Source: Alphaproteobacteria bacterium | GTDB taxonomy: Bacteria > Pseudomonadota > Alphaproteobacteria > Caulobacterales > Parvularculaceae | Assembly (NCBI GenBank): GCA_016125425.1 | Contig: WGLT01000003.1 | Span: forward strand, 62,001 to 126,000 | Length of the DNA: 64,000 bases | Direction of reading: 5' to 3' | Part shown: positions 45,564 through 54,871 of the stretch, in pieces | How positions within the stretch are numbered: position 1 is the first letter of the stretch | How the letters are laid out: the number at the start of each line of letters is the position of its first letter | Program-made: the position numbers and the translations under genes | Notes under the pieces: model-generated | The model's database searches: none | Seen by the model: only the letters and a program-made list of their open reading frames with translations | What the model was told of the DNA's origin: nothing

Positions 45564-46382
45564 TTAACGGGTTTGGCCGCCTGTGGCTTCCCAGGCCTCG
45601 TGGCGCGCTAGGACGGCCGGCCAAAGCTTTTCGGCCTCTGGCTCGCAAAGGCCGAAGATATCGCGGAGCGTCACGAGGAATTCGTCGGCCGATCCAATCA
45701 TGCGTTTGTTCGCGCCCATTTCGCTGAGCGTCGTCAGAACGCGGCCTCGCAGGATCAAATGCGCATTCCGGCTGCGCTTCTGGACGACAAGATTCTCGAC
45801 GAAGGGCGAGGCGGGGTCGGTCTGGAGCTGAACGCATTTTCGCGCCAGCAGACTCTCGTCGGCCGCATGCTCCTGGAAGTCGAATGAAAACGGTTCTCCA
45901 TACGCCTGCTCGGAGAAGCGCCAGTAGCCATCGCCGACATCACGAAGACGGACAACATAGGGGGCGTCATTGCGGTCGGTCTCAGCGACCGGAAAAGGGC
46001 CTAAAAGACCGCCCCCGAATCCGACATCGACCAGGTACGGCCGATCCAGTTTGACCAAGAGACAAAGGTGGTTGCCGATCTGCCCGTCCCCGGCTTTCTC
46101 GCGCATTACGCCGCCGGCGATCCGGGTGACGTCGAAGCCGATCTCTTTCAGGACCCAGCCAAAAACGCCGTTCATCTCGTAACACCAGCCCCCACGCCGT
46201 TTGCGTACGATTTTGTCGAAGGCGGCCTCGATATCAGTCGTCAGGGGCCTGCCCAATTGGACGTCCAGGTTCTCAAAGGGTACTGTTTCGAGATGGGCGC
46301 GGCAGAGCCTGGATAATGTCGCGCCATCCGCGCGCGCTTCGCCTTCGAACCCGACTCGATCGAGATATTCGCCTGCCAGCAT
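45564..46382 (-). CDS. nat: Arylamine N-acetyltransferase
   Basis: The 272-residue protein has the NAT catalytic triad: Cys in RGGWCYEMNGVF, His in GNHLCLLVKL, Asp in YLVDVGFGGGLLGP. The family starts typically with EYLDRVGFEG and VPFENLDVQLGRPL. It transfers acetyl from acetyl-CoA to arylamines or hydrazines; the natural substrate in this organism is unknown. It is divergent from the MprF-like gene with 153 bp between starts and lies 61 bp upstream of the small possible ORF. Confidence 0.94.
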   Translation of the reverse strand: MLAGEYLDRVGFEGEARADGATLSRLCRAHLETVPFENLDVQLGRPLTTDIEAAFDKIVRKRRGGWCYEMNGVFGWVLKEIGFDVTRIAGGVMREKAGDGQIGNHLCLLVKLDRPYLVDVGFGGGLLGPFPVAETDRNDAPYVVRLRDVGDGYWRFSEQAYGEPFSFDFQEHAADESLLARKCVQLQTDPASPFVENLVVQKRSRNAHLILRGRVLTTLSEMGANKRMIGSADEFLVTLRDIFGLCEPEAEKLWPAVLARHEAWEATGGQTR

Positions 46383-46535
46383 GACCGCCGCTCCGATTAT
46401 CGCAATTGGGCTAGCACGAGGGCCATAAATGCGCCATGTGCGAGACGACGGTCCGGGCTATAGTTCGAAAGTCGGGTTTGACTGACGACGCAGCGCAGCG
46501 TCGGACGAAGAAAAGAAATCAGGCGAGCGTCAGTG

Positions 46536-48206
46536 ATGAAACAGGATCGGGTGCGCGGACCGAGGGTGATCCTCGTCGACATGCTCGATTATGTTGCTCC
46601 GACCTTCTTTTCGACGGTCGCGTTTTTAACGGGCGCGGTGATGTTGGGCGCCGCCGCAGCGCCGGAATTCTTCCAGAGCAGAGCGCTATCGCGTTTGATC
46701 GCGCCGCTCCCGGTCGTCGAATTGTCCCACTTCTTCGCTTCGGTGATCGGAACTCTGCTTTTGCTGGTCGCCGCGGGCCTGCGCCAACGGCTGGATTCTG
46801 CGTGGCTCGTGTCGGTCGTTCTGCTTGGAGCCGGCGCCGTTTTTTCCCTGCTTTCTGGGGCGCATTACGAGCGTTCCGTCGGTATGGCTGTGGTTATGGT
46901 TTTGCTTTCGCTGTCACGGCACGCTTTTTACAGGCAGTCGGCCTTGCGGGACATGGTGCTGGCGCCGGTATGGATTGGGGCGGTCGGCCTTGTGGTCGCC
47001 GGGGTCGCTTGGCTCGGATTTTTCTCCTTCGAGAACGTTCAATACCGCGACGATCTGTGGTGGCGCTTTGCGGCTGACGCCGAAGCCTCAAGATTTTTGC
47101 GGGGATTGGTCACTACAGGCGTCGTTATTGTCATATTCATCGCTTGGCGGATGCTCCGCCTCCGTCGCCGGCCTTCTTCGTCGCTCCGCACAGAGGACAT
47201 GAACGACCGAATCGCCTCGATCATCGCCGAGGGCGACAGCGTAACGCCCGACGCCAATCTGGCGTTTTTGCCGGACAAACGCTTTCTTATCAGCGAAAGC
47301 GGGCGCAGTTTCATCATGTACGGCATTCAGGGGCGCAACTGGATCGCTATGGGCGCGCCTGTCGGTCTTGCGTCCGAGGCGGCCGAGCTCGCTTGGACGT
47401 TCAAAACGCTCGCTGACAGTTACGGCGGCAACGTCGTCTTCTATGCGATTAGCGAGCGGTTTCTTCCAATCGCGCTCGATCTTGGACTAAGCGTTCAAAA
47501 AGTGGGTGAAACCGCAATTATCCCTCTCGAAACATTTTCGCTCGAAGGCGGCAAACGAACACGGCTTCGACAGGCGCGTCGAGGCCTTGAAAAGGAAGGT
47601 TGTTCGTTCGCCGTCATTCCTCCGGAAGAAGTCGCACGGCGCCTAAGCGAAATGAAGGTCGTGTCGGACGAGTGGCTTGCCAGCCATCATGGCGAAGAAA
47701 AGCAATTCACGCTTGGACGGTTTGACGAGGCGTATTTAAGCCGGTTTCCCGCAGCCGTCATTCGGCGAGGCGAACGAATTGTAGCGTTTGCGAATTTGTG
47801 GACGAGCCCGAATTCGCGGGCTTTGGCTGTCGACCTGATGCGTTACGGCGACGACGCGCCACAATCTGTCATGGTTGGTTTGTTCGTCGAACTCATCTTG
47901 TGGGCCAAGGCGAATGATTATGTAACGCTCGATCTCGGCATGGCGCCGCTGGCGGGGTTGGATCGGCGACGCATGGCGCCCATGATGAGCCGGCTTGGAG
48001 CATTTTTGTTCGAACACGGAGAACGCATTTACGGTTTTGAGGGGCTGCGGCAATTCAAGGAAAAATTTCAACCGTCGTGGAAGCCGCTCTACCTCGCCGC
48101 CCCCAGCAAGCTAGATGTCGCGTTTGCGCTCGGCGGTGTTGCACTGCTTACCAGCGGCGGAATTCGCGGAATTTTTCGCGGCCGTCAGTCGCGCCAGACC
48201 GGCTGA
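46536..48206 (+). CDS. MprF/LPG-synthase-type lysyltransferase, short N-terminus
   Basis: The protein of about 556 residues has an N-terminal membrane part with roughly six helices (MLDYVAPTFFSTVAFLTGAVML, VIGTLLLLVAAGLR, SVVLLGAGAVFSLL and so on) and a C-terminal DUF2156 domain (AFLPDKRFLISESGRSFIMYGIQGRNWIAMGAPVG; RFPAAVIRRGERIVAFANLW; VTLDLGMAPLAGL). The fold is the GNAT-type domain that transfers aminoacyl groups from aminoacyl-tRNA to phosphatidylglycerol. The full MprF has a longer flippase part of about eight further helices, absent here. Start GTG 46533 or ATG 46536. Confidence 0.88.
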   Translation: MKQDRVRGPRVILVDMLDYVAPTFFSTVAFLTGAVMLGAAAAPEFFQSRALSRLIAPLPVVELSHFFASVIGTLLLLVAAGLRQRLDSAWLVSVVLLGAGAVFSLLSGAHYERSVGMAVVMVLLSLSRHAFYRQSALRDMVLAPVWIGAVGLVVAGVAWLGFFSFENVQYRDDLWWRFAADAEASRFLRGLVTTGVVIVIFIAWRMLRLRRRPSSSLRTEDMNDRIASIIAEGDSVTPDANLAFLPDKRFLISESGRSFIMYGIQGRNWIAMGAPVGLASEAAELAWTFKTLADSYGGNVVFYAISERFLPIALDLGLSVQKVGETAIIPLETFSLEGGKRTRLRQARRGLEKEGCSFAVIPPEEVARRLSEMKVVSDEWLASHHGEEKQFTLGRFDEAYLSRFPAAVIRRGERIVAFANLWTSPNSRALAVDLMRYGDDAPQSVMVGLFVELILWAKANDYVTLDLGMAPLAGLDRRRMAPMMSRLGAFLFEHGERIYGFEGLRQFKEKFQPSWKPLYLAAPSKLDVAFALGGVALLTSGGIRGIFRGRQSRQTG

Positions 48207-48437
48207 TCGTCTCAGAATTAGGGCCGTTGCGGACAGCCTGGGCCCGTTAGAAGGTGCAAGCTGCGAGGGGAGTAAAGTCGATGGCGCGAGAAGATTAGCG
48301 CGCATGCCGGACAGCCGGCGCGGGCTGCGACGCCAGCGTGACATTTTGGAAAATTACAAGTCTTCACATGCATTTAACCGAGCGGCAAAGCGGTGCGCGC
48401 ATGATCGAAAGCGGCGTCGAGCAAAGGAGTTGAAACG

Positions 48438-49160
48438 ATGCTCAGCACCGCGCGTGTCGCGCTGCCTGCGAATGTGGAATCGCGTTTGAAAACTTCGTCG
48501 GCATTTGTCGACAATGTTATGGAGTTTGCGCGAGAGGACCTGATTGGCTTCAGGAGACCCCTCGCAGCCACATTTGCGCTGTCAGCCCCGCCAGTTTTGG
48601 CTCTTGTTTTTCACGCTCTGGGCTGGCTCGCCATGGCCAAAGTCGCAGGGGCGTATCTGATCGTTGCAAGCCTCGGGCTCGTCCTCGTCGGTCGACAGCT
48701 GTGGCCGGGGCTTGTTGAGGAATTCCAGTCTCGCGCCGCCGCCAAACGAAAGGCCGTCGCGGACCTCAAATGCGGATTCGGCGAAGCCGCCTTCCTGAAT
48801 CTCGATCGGTCGCCCCGATTTATCGAGCACGAGCACGGCGTGCTCGCATTCGCCGACGCCGGAGATTTTCGGACGCTTTTCTTTTCGATCGTCAATGAAG
48901 AGTCCGACCCGCGCTGGCAGCTTTATCGGGACGGAGAAATGGACCGCCGGGTCTGGCGTTGGCTGAGGCTGCCGATCTCCCGCGAGGTCGTGAAGTTTTC
49001 GACGGAAGGCTCGAAACTGCCAAAAATCGGCGATTCGCGCACGATCGACTCGATTGACGCCTGGGAGGCGATCAACACTGCCTTGGGCGAGCCTGCGGAC
49101 GGGGCGATCATCCACCGCCCGTTCGCCGAAGTCGTGGACATGGTCGAGCGGATGCTCTGA
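48438..49160 (+). CDS. Hypothetical membrane protein with cytosolic domain
   Basis: The 240-residue protein has one or two helices near the N-terminus (AATFALSAPPVLALVFHALGW, MAKVAGAYLIVASLGLVLVGRQL), then a soluble domain of about 140 residues with KADL-type charged helices and a patterned core (LFFSIVNEESDPRWQLYRDGEMDRRVWRWLRLP; DSIDAWEAINTALGEPADG). The AAGGAG ribosome site is well placed before ATG 48438. It lies upstream of lipA by 69 bp, and the 231 bp on its left hold no feature I can support. Function unknown. Confidence 0.8.
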   Translation: MLSTARVALPANVESRLKTSSAFVDNVMEFAREDLIGFRRPLAATFALSAPPVLALVFHALGWLAMAKVAGAYLIVASLGLVLVGRQLWPGLVEEFQSRAAAKRKAVADLKCGFGEAAFLNLDRSPRFIEHEHGVLAFADAGDFRTLFFSIVNEESDPRWQLYRDGEMDRRVWRWLRLPISREVVKFSTEGSKLPKIGDSRTIDSIDAWEAINTALGEPADGAIIHRPFAEVVDMVERML

Positions 49161-49229
49161 CCGCGGCGGGCCCTCCCGCGCGCAGGGTCGGCCTTTGAAA
49201 AGCCCGAAGGCGCTGCTACATGAGCGCCC

Positions 49230-50177
49230 ATGGCGACGCTGATCGACACCCTCGGAAAGACGGATGTGCGGCACCCCGAAAAGGCGGGCCGCGCCGACTC
49301 ACCCATACAGAGAAAACCGGACTGGATACGGGTGCGCGCGCCCGTATCTTCGGGATATTCCGAAACGCGGGCGATTGTGCGCGCCAGGAACCTTCATACG
49401 GTCTGCGAAGAGGCGGCGTGTCCTAATATCGGCGAATGCTGGTCGAAAAAACACGCGACCATGATGATCATGGGCGACACGTGCACGCGCGCCTGCGCAT
49501 TCTGCAATGTGAAAACCGGACTTCCGGCGGCGCTCGATCCTGAGGAGCCGGCGCATGTAGCCGAAGCCGTCGCCGAGATGGGCCTTTCTCACGTTGTGAT
49601 CACTTCAGTCGATCGCGACGACCTCGATGACGGCGGCGCCAGGCATTTTGCGAACGTGGTCGGCGCGGTCCGCACGCGCTCTCCGCATACGACAATCGAG
49701 ATCCTGACGCCGGATTTTCTGCGAAAGCCGGGGGCGGCGGAAATCGTGATCGACTCCAGGCCCGACGTCTTCAACCACAATCTTGAGACCGTGCCGCGCC
49801 TCTATCTCTCGATCCGGCCCGGCGCCCGCTATTTTCATTCGCTGCGCCTTCTTGAAAAGGTGAAAGAGCGGGACCCGTCGATGTTCACCAAGTCCGGGAT
49901 TATGGTCGGGCTCGGCGAAACCCGCGAAGAAGTCATGCAGGTGATGGACGACATGCGTTCGGCCGGCATCGACTTCATCACGATCGGCCAGTATTTGCAG
50001 CCGACCAGGAAGCACGCTCCGATAGATCGTTTCGTGTCGCCGGACGAATTCAAATCTTATGAAGCGATTGCGCGCGCCAAAGGATTTCTCATGGTTTCCG
50101 CCTCGCCCCTGACGCGCTCGTCCCATCACGCGGGCGAAGATTTCACGCGGCTCAGAGCGGCGCGCGAGGCGCGCTAA
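49230..50177 (+). CDS. lipA: Lipoyl synthase
   Basis: The 315-residue radical-SAM protein has two [4Fe-4S] sites: the auxiliary cluster in [17 protein letters not shown] and the radical-SAM CxxxCxxC in [14 protein letters not shown]. The C-terminal part has [17 protein letters not shown]. It inserts two sulfur atoms into octanoyl groups on lipoyl domains. It starts at ATG 49230 and is followed directly (0 bp) by a PfpI-family gene and then a coq10-like gene, all on the plus strand. Confidence 0.97.
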   Translation: MATLIDTLGKTDVRHPEKAGRADSPIQRKPDWIRVRAPVSSGYSETRAIVRARNLHTVCEEAACPNIGECWSKKHATMMIMGDTCTRACAFCNVKTGLPAALDPEEPAHVAEAVAEMGLSHVVITSVDRDDLDDGGARHFANVVGAVRTRSPHTTIEILTPDFLRKPGAAEIVIDSRPDVFNHNLETVPRLYLSIRPGARYFHSLRLLEKVKERDPSMFTKSGIMVGLGETREEVMQVMDDMRSAGIDFITIGQYLQPTRKHAPIDRFVSPDEFKSYEAIARAKGFLMVSASPLTRSSHHAGEDFTRLRAAREAR

Positions 50178-50786
50178 ATGGACGTCGGCATCCTGATTTT
50201 TGACGGGGTGGAAGAGCTTGATTTCGTCGGGCCGTATGAAGTCTTCGCCATGTCCAATGAAGTCTTCACCCGCCACAACAAGGCGCCTCCGGAAAACATC
50301 AAGATCATTGCGCCCGATCTTGATCCGGTGACTTGCGCAAAGAGGATGCAAGTTCTTCCTGATGCAGCGGTCCGCGACGTCAATAGGCTCGATGCTCTGC
50401 TCGTACCGGGCGGGCGCGGAACGAGGGCTCTCGTCCAGAATAGCGCGGTGCTTGCATGGATATCCTCAATAGCCGCCGACGCCGAATGGACGACGAGTGT
50501 TTGCACGGGCGCGTTTCTGCTTGCGGCTGCGGGTGTTTCGTCCGGAAAACGGGTTACGACGCACTGGCGCGCCGTGAACGAGATGCGCGGCTACAACTGG
50601 CCGGTTGAGATTGTTCCGGGCCAGCGCTTCGTTGCTGACGGGAAAGTCGTTTCGGCCGCCGGAGTTTCGGCCGGAATTGACATGGCTCTCTGGCTCGTCG
50701 GCCAATGGCACGGGCCCGACCACGCCCGGGCCACGCAAAAGGCGATGGAATATTTCCCCCAACCGCCCTACGGCGAGGACGCGTGA
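50178..50786 (+). CDS. DJ-1/PfpI family protein (isonitrile hydratase-like)
   Basis: The 202-residue protein has a class I glutamine amidotransferase-like fold with the nucleophile Cys in WTTSVCTGAFLLAAAGVSSGKRVTTHW, and MDVGILIFDGVEELDFVGPYEVF at the start. The His after the Cys block (TTHWR) fits the isonitrile hydratase/AraC-GATase branch; true activity is unknown. Its ATG follows the lipA stop directly and its stop overlaps the coq10-like start by 4 bp, so it lies inside the lipA operon. Confidence 0.9.
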   Translation: MDVGILIFDGVEELDFVGPYEVFAMSNEVFTRHNKAPPENIKIIAPDLDPVTCAKRMQVLPDAAVRDVNRLDALLVPGGRGTRALVQNSAVLAWISSIAADAEWTTSVCTGAFLLAAAGVSSGKRVTTHWRAVNEMRGYNWPVEIVPGQRFVADGKVVSAAGVSAGIDMALWLVGQWHGPDHARATQKAMEYFPQPPYGEDA

Positions 50787-51232
50787 CCTCGCGCCGCACC
50801 CGGACAATCGTTCCATATTCGGCCGAAGAGATGTTCGATCTCGTGGCCGATGTGCGGCGCTATCCGGAATTCATTCCCCATTGCGTAGCGCTTCGCGTGC
50901 TGGAATCGGACGTCGACGACGGACAGGGAAGCATGATCGCCGAAATGGTCGTCGCCTACGCGGCGTTTCGGGAAAAATTCAAATCCCGCGTGCTTCTAGA
51001 CAAGCGGCAACGCCGCGTCGAAGCGGATTATGTCGAAGGCCCCTTCAAGCAGCTATACACGTTGTGGCGATTTGCCGATATGGAAGATGGCTGCGAGGTC
51101 GATTTTATAATCGACTTCGAATTCAAGAATGCGATTTTACAAACGGCGGCGTCTGTTATGTTCGAGCGCGCTTTCGGGCGTATGGCGGACGCCTTCGTAT
51201 CGCGCGCGCACCAGATATATGGCGGGCTCTAA
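50783..51232 (+). CDS. COQ10/RatA-type SRPBCC protein
   Basis: The 149-residue START-fold protein has the COQ10 hallmark SAEEMFDLVADVRRYPEFIPHC, with a VDFIIDFEFKN core and helix AFGRMADAFVSRA near the end. COQ10-type proteins bind ubiquinone or its precursors and aid electron-transfer quinone function; RatA toxin names come from the same family. The start GTG 50783 shares bases with the previous stop (GTGA). It is convergent with the methyltransferase gene by 4 bp. Confidence 0.92.
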   Translation: MTSRRTRTIVPYSAEEMFDLVADVRRYPEFIPHCVALRVLESDVDDGQGSMIAEMVVAYAAFREKFKSRVLLDKRQRRVEADYVEGPFKQLYTLWRFADMEDGCEVDFIIDFEFKNAILQTAASVMFERAFGRMADAFVSRAHQIYGGL

Positions 51233-51945
51233 ACAGCTTTCGTGGCGATATAGAGCACGTCGCCGCGGTTGAGAGCGTAGCGCACTTCTTCGTCTGGCGG
51301 CAGACGAAAAGCTTCCACCTCAAGACCTGCCTCGCGGATGCGGTCCGGAAAGTCGCGGCCGTAGTAGCGAACATGCAGATGGTCCGCGTAATGGGCGAAG
51401 CGCTCCGCCCGCGTAGAAACCGACTTATTCTCATAAGTTTCGTCGCGCGACCAATTTTGAGGAACAGTGAGAAGCGCAAAGCCGTCGGGTTTCAAGATGC
51501 GGGCGATCTCGCGCAAGGCCGCGCGGTCATCGGGCGCGTGCTCGAGGACGTGATTGGCGATAACGACATCGTAGCTCGCTTCGGGGAGGTCGATTTTCTG
51601 GACATCGAGAGTATGCTTCGCCTTACCCGGGGCGATGTCGGCCGTGTCGTAACTCGCGAGCGCGCCAAATTTCTCTACAAAATATTTCTCCGGGGCGAAG
51701 TGCAGTATCGAGCGCCCATCGGCGAGATCGACGCCACGCTGTTCGAGAAAAAGATGGATGAGGCGGTGCCGCTCGCGGCTGCGACAGCGCGGGCAACGCG
51801 CATCGGGCCGCGAAGGCTGTCCGGCCGGCGAGAAGGTCCCGCGAAAGCCGCAAATCGGGCATTGGCGGGGAAGGGCGGGCGCGCCGCCGCGTGCTTGCGG
51901 TCGTAAACGATCGGCGAGACGGTCGAAAACATCGCGCAAATTCAT
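51229..51945 (-). CDS. Class I SAM-dependent methyltransferase with zinc knuckle
   Basis: The 238-residue protein has an N-terminal CxxC pair (QCPICGFRG and RCPRCRSRERHRL), then a class I methyltransferase domain with ILHFAPEKYF and SYDVVIANHVLEHAPDDRAAL. The N-terminal zinc ribbon resembles those of sugar or lipid methyltransferases. The substrate is unknown. It overlaps the cinA stop by 4 bp (ATGA) and is the last gene of the ispDF/cinA/methyltransferase chain, convergent with coq10. Confidence 0.86.
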   Translation of the reverse strand: MNLRDVFDRLADRLRPQARGGAPALPRQCPICGFRGTFSPAGQPSRPDARCPRCRSRERHRLIHLFLEQRGVDLADGRSILHFAPEKYFVEKFGALASYDTADIAPGKAKHTLDVQKIDLPEASYDVVIANHVLEHAPDDRAALREIARILKPDGFALLTVPQNWSRDETYENKSVSTRAERFAHYADHLHVRYYGRDFPDRIREAGLEVEAFRLPPDEEVRYALNRGDVLYIATKAV

Positions 51946-52439
51946 TGTCCTGAAATCGCTTCGAGGATTAGGGACAGCGCTTTCTCGGTGGCCTGCATGC
52001 GGATATCGTCTCGCCCGCCCTTGAAGAGGCGTTTTTCGACGCGCGTTTCCGCGCCCTCAATGGCCAAGCCGAACCACACGAGACCGACCGGTTTTTCCGC
52101 CGTGCCGCCGTCGGGACCGGCGATACCCGTGATAGAAACTGCAATCTTCGCAGGAGAATGGATGAGCGCGCCCTTGGCCATGGCGCAGGCCGTTTCTTCG
52201 CTCACTGCGCCATGCGCCGCGAGGATTGCGGGCGCGACGCCGAGCATCTCGATCTTTGCGCCATTGGAATAGGTGATGAAGCCGCGATCGAAGACAGCGG
52301 ACGAGCCCGGAATATCGGTGAGCGCTGCGCCGACCATGCCGCCGGTGCAGGACTCGGCGGTCGCGATTATCGTTCTCGCAATCGCGCCTTTTTCGATGAT
52401 CGAGCGAGCGAGTTCTCGAACCCGGCTTGTTTGCCCCAA
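51942..52439 (-). CDS. pncC: CinA-C/PncC-type nicotinamide-nucleotide amidase
   Basis: The 165-residue protein is a stand-alone CinA C-terminal domain: IIATAESCTGGMVGAALTDIPGSSAVFDRGFITYSNGAK, and VSITGIAGPDGGTAEKPVGLVWF. It deamidates nicotinamide mononucleotide, recycling pyridine nucleotides. The start is TTG 52439, supported by a GGAGG site 7 nt upstream; its first base abuts the ispDF stop. It overlaps the next gene by 4 bp. Confidence 0.92.
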   Translation of the reverse strand: MGQTSRVRELARSIIEKGAIARTIIATAESCTGGMVGAALTDIPGSSAVFDRGFITYSNGAKIEMLGVAPAILAAHGAVSEETACAMAKGALIHSPAKIAVSITGIAGPDGGTAEKPVGLVWFGLAIEGAETRVEKRLFKGGRDDIRMQATEKALSLILEAISGQ

Positions 52440-53630
52440 TCATTCCTCCATGGGCAATCGTATCGTCGCCGTGGCCAGCGCCGCCAATCCTTCTTGGCGC
52501 CCGGTGAAACCGAGCTGCTCAGTCGTCGTCGCTTTGACCGAGATGCGCTCAGGCGAAAGCTGCATAATCTCGCCGAGAGTCTCGCGCATGGCCTTCCGAT
52601 GTGGGCCGATGCGCGGCGCTTCGCAAACAAGCGTCACGTCGCAATGGGTGATCGCGCCGCCGCGTTCGCGCACGAGAGCGCACGCCTTTTCGAGAAAGAC
52701 GCGCGAGGGCGCGCCTTTCCATTGCGGATCGGAAGGCGGAAAATGATCGCCAATATCGCCCGCGCCGATCGCGCCGAGAATGGCGTCGGTCAGCGCGTGC
52801 ATGCCGGCGTCGGCGTCCGAATGGCCTTTGAGCTTCGCCTTATGCGCAATTTCAACCCCGCACAGGATGACCGCGTCGCCCGGTTCGAAAGCGTGGACGT
52901 CATAGCCGTGGCCGGTGCGATATTCCTGCATGGTCGCCTTCCGTCCGAGGAGCGTTTCGGCCATTCCGAAATCCTCTGCTTGCGTAATCTTCATATTGTC
53001 CGGCGAGCCGGCCACAAGCGAGACCTTCATGCCCGACGCCTCGGCGACCGCGGCGTCGTCGGTGAGAACTTTCCCGGCGGCGGCGCGGTGCGCAGCGAGG
53101 ATCTCGTTATAGCGAAAGCCTTGCGGCGTCTGCGCCCGCCATAGCCGCTCGCGGGATACCGTGCCTTCAATGCAGGGGCGGTCTGCGCCGTCAGCGCGTT
53201 TGATGGTGTCGAACACGGGCAGGGCGGCGATCGCGCCTTCAGCCGCGCTGAGGCCCGCTATCACCCGCGAGATCGTCGCGCTATCGACAAAGGGACGCGC
53301 CGCATCGTGAATCAGGACCAACGCCGCATCTTGGTCTTTGAGGCTCTCAAGGCCGAGCCGGACCGAATCCTGCCGCTCAGCGCCGCCATATACCGGGGGG
53401 AGGAGCTTCGGGTGTGCGGCGGCGTCCGCCATCGCTTCGGCGTAGAGCTCTTCATCGTCGGGGTGGATAATCACCCGAACGGCGTCAATCTCGGGATGAT
53501 CGAGAAATGCCGATGCCGAGCGCGAGAGCACGCTGCGCCCCGCGAGAGTGCGATATTGCTTCGGCCCGCCGCCGCCCGCGCGCGCGCCTCTGCCGGCGGC
53601 GACGATGATGGCGATCCTGCGAGAACCCAT
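52440..53630 (-). CDS. ispDF: Bifunctional IspDF
   Basis: The 396-residue fused enzyme has an N-terminal IspD (AIIVAAGRGARAGGGGPKQYRTL, AERQDSVRLGLESL) and, from about residue 236, a C-terminal IspF (YRTGHGYDVHAFEPGDAVILCGVEIAHKAKLKGHSDADAGMHALTDA, GAGDIGDHFPPSDPQW). It catalyses MEP cytidylation and MEcPP ring closure in non-mevalonate isoprenoid synthesis. IspDF fusion is common in alphaproteobacteria. Divergent from dusB by 86 bp. Confidence 0.96.
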   Translation of the reverse strand: MGSRRIAIIVAAGRGARAGGGGPKQYRTLAGRSVLSRSASAFLDHPEIDAVRVIIHPDDEELYAEAMADAAAHPKLLPPVYGGAERQDSVRLGLESLKDQDAALVLIHDAARPFVDSATISRVIAGLSAAEGAIAALPVFDTIKRADGADRPCIEGTVSRERLWRAQTPQGFRYNEILAAHRAAAGKVLTDDAAVAEASGMKVSLVAGSPDNMKITQAEDFGMAETLLGRKATMQEYRTGHGYDVHAFEPGDAVILCGVEIAHKAKLKGHSDADAGMHALTDAILGAIGAGDIGDHFPPSDPQWKGAPSRVFLEKACALVRERGGAITHCDVTLVCEAPRIGPHRKAMRETLGEIMQLSPERISVKATTTEQLGFTGRQEGLAALATATIRLPMEE

Positions 53631-53716
53631 GACTACCCCGAAAGCCTGCTTTGCTCTTTTCAGTCAGCGGTTTAGCCCGTATCGAAACGGCGCGCACCCG
53701 GTTTCAGGCGGAGTTT

Positions 53717-54736
53717 ATGGCGGTTTTCAGAATTGGCGGGATGGAGGCGAAGAACGCCGTTGCGCTCGCACCGATGTCGGGCGTAAGCGATCTGCCGTTC
53801 CGTCGGATCGCTGCGGAGCTGGGCGCCGGATTGGTCGTATCCGAGATGGTGGCCAGCGCGGAGCTCGCGCGCGCCAGGCCAGACGTCCTTCGCCGCGCGC
53901 AGGGAGATTCCGCCGTGCGGCCCTTCATCGTTCAACTCGCCGGCCATGACCCCCATTGGATGGCGGAAGGCGCGCGCCTCGCGGAGGCCGGTGGCGCCGA
54001 TATCATCGACATCAATATGGGCTGCCCCTCGAGGCAGGTCACAGGCCAATCCTGCGGATCAGCGCTTATGCGCAATCTCGATCTGGCGCTCCGCCTCATC
54101 GAAGCGACGGTGGCAGCGACGACGAAGCCCGTCACGCTCAAAATGCGGCTTGGTTGGGATCGCGCCCGCCTCAATGCGGCCGAGCTCGGCGCCCGCGCCG
54201 AAGCGGCGGGCGTTCGGATGCTCGCCGTTCACGGGCGCACGCGGAACGATTTTTATACGGGCGTTGCGGATTGGCGGGCCGTTCGCGCCGTAAAAGATGC
54301 GGTTTCGATTCCTGTCATCGTCAACGGCGATATAGTCGATCTCGCAACGGCCCGGCGCGCGCTCGCGGCCTCGGGCGCTGACGGGGTGATGATCGGCCGG
54401 GCGGCGATCGGAAGGCCTTGGATTCCCGGCGCGGTCGCCCGGGCGCTGGCGTTTGGGGCGGACGCTATAACCGAACCGGATCTGGAGACACAGGCGTCAA
54501 TCGCGCGGCGACATTACCGCGCGATTATTGAGCACTATGGACAGGCTCTGGGCGTCCGCGTGGCCCGCAAGCACCTGGCCGCTTACGTCGACTCGGCGCC
54601 CGTGGACATTGCGCCCGAACTTCGGCGGGCGTTTCGGGCGTCGCTCTGCCGAATCGCCTCTCCCGACCGCGCCGAGCAGGCATTGAGCGCTCTCTATGCG
54701 GGTCAACACGCCGAAGCTTTCGCGCTGGCGGCGTGA
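53717..54736 (+). CDS. dusB: tRNA-dihydrouridine synthase DusB/NifR3
   Basis: The 339-residue protein has ALAPMSGVSDLPFRRIAAELG at the N-terminus, the FMN/tRNA motif DINMGCPSRQVTGQSCGSALM with the catalytic Cys, HGRTRNDFYTG and VIVNGDI. It reduces uridine to dihydrouridine in tRNA. In many alphaproteobacteria nifR3 is the first gene of the ntrBC operon; here it is followed directly by ntrY. ATG 53717 is used because homology begins there; the longer frame starts 66 bp upstream. Confidence 0.95.
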   Translation: MAVFRIGGMEAKNAVALAPMSGVSDLPFRRIAAELGAGLVVSEMVASAELARARPDVLRRAQGDSAVRPFIVQLAGHDPHWMAEGARLAEAGGADIIDINMGCPSRQVTGQSCGSALMRNLDLALRLIEATVAATTKPVTLKMRLGWDRARLNAAELGARAEAAGVRMLAVHGRTRNDFYTGVADWRAVRAVKDAVSIPVIVNGDIVDLATARRALAASGADGVMIGRAAIGRPWIPGAVARALAFGADAITEPDLETQASIARRHYRAIIEHYGQALGVRVARKHLAAYVDSAPVDIAPELRRAFRASLCRIASPDRAEQALSALYAGQHAEAFALAA

Positions 54737-54778
54737 TAGGATCACCTGCGGCCTTTCTGCAACATTCATGTTGATTTT

Positions 54779-54796
54779 GTGCAACAACAATTGCAC
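54779..54796. promoter_or_regulatory. Inverted repeat upstream of ntrY
   Basis: GTGCAA (54779-54784) and TTGCAC (54791-54796) are a perfect 6-bp repeat separated by CAACAA. It lies in the 135-bp gap between dusB and ntrY, about 76 bp before the ntrY ATG. The half-sites recall TGCA-type NtrC sites, but the spacing does not fit the consensus. Any promoter for ntrYX should lie here. Confidence 0.4.
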
Positions 54797-54871
54797 GATC
54801 CGGCGTGGTTCGTCGTTTGCATCGGGCTGGCGCTAGCCTGATGGGATGCGCGGGCTGGTCCGGCAGGGGGG

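Noticed and set aside
48115-48489. A plus frame of 124 residues across the end of the MprF-like gene
   Set aside because: Arg/Ala-rich shadow that overlaps two better genes and lacks a ribosome site.
54779-54796. Possible NtrC-binding site
   Set aside because: Half-sites resemble TGCA but the spacing and the outer bases do not match the NtrC consensus; kept only as an unassigned inverted repeat.
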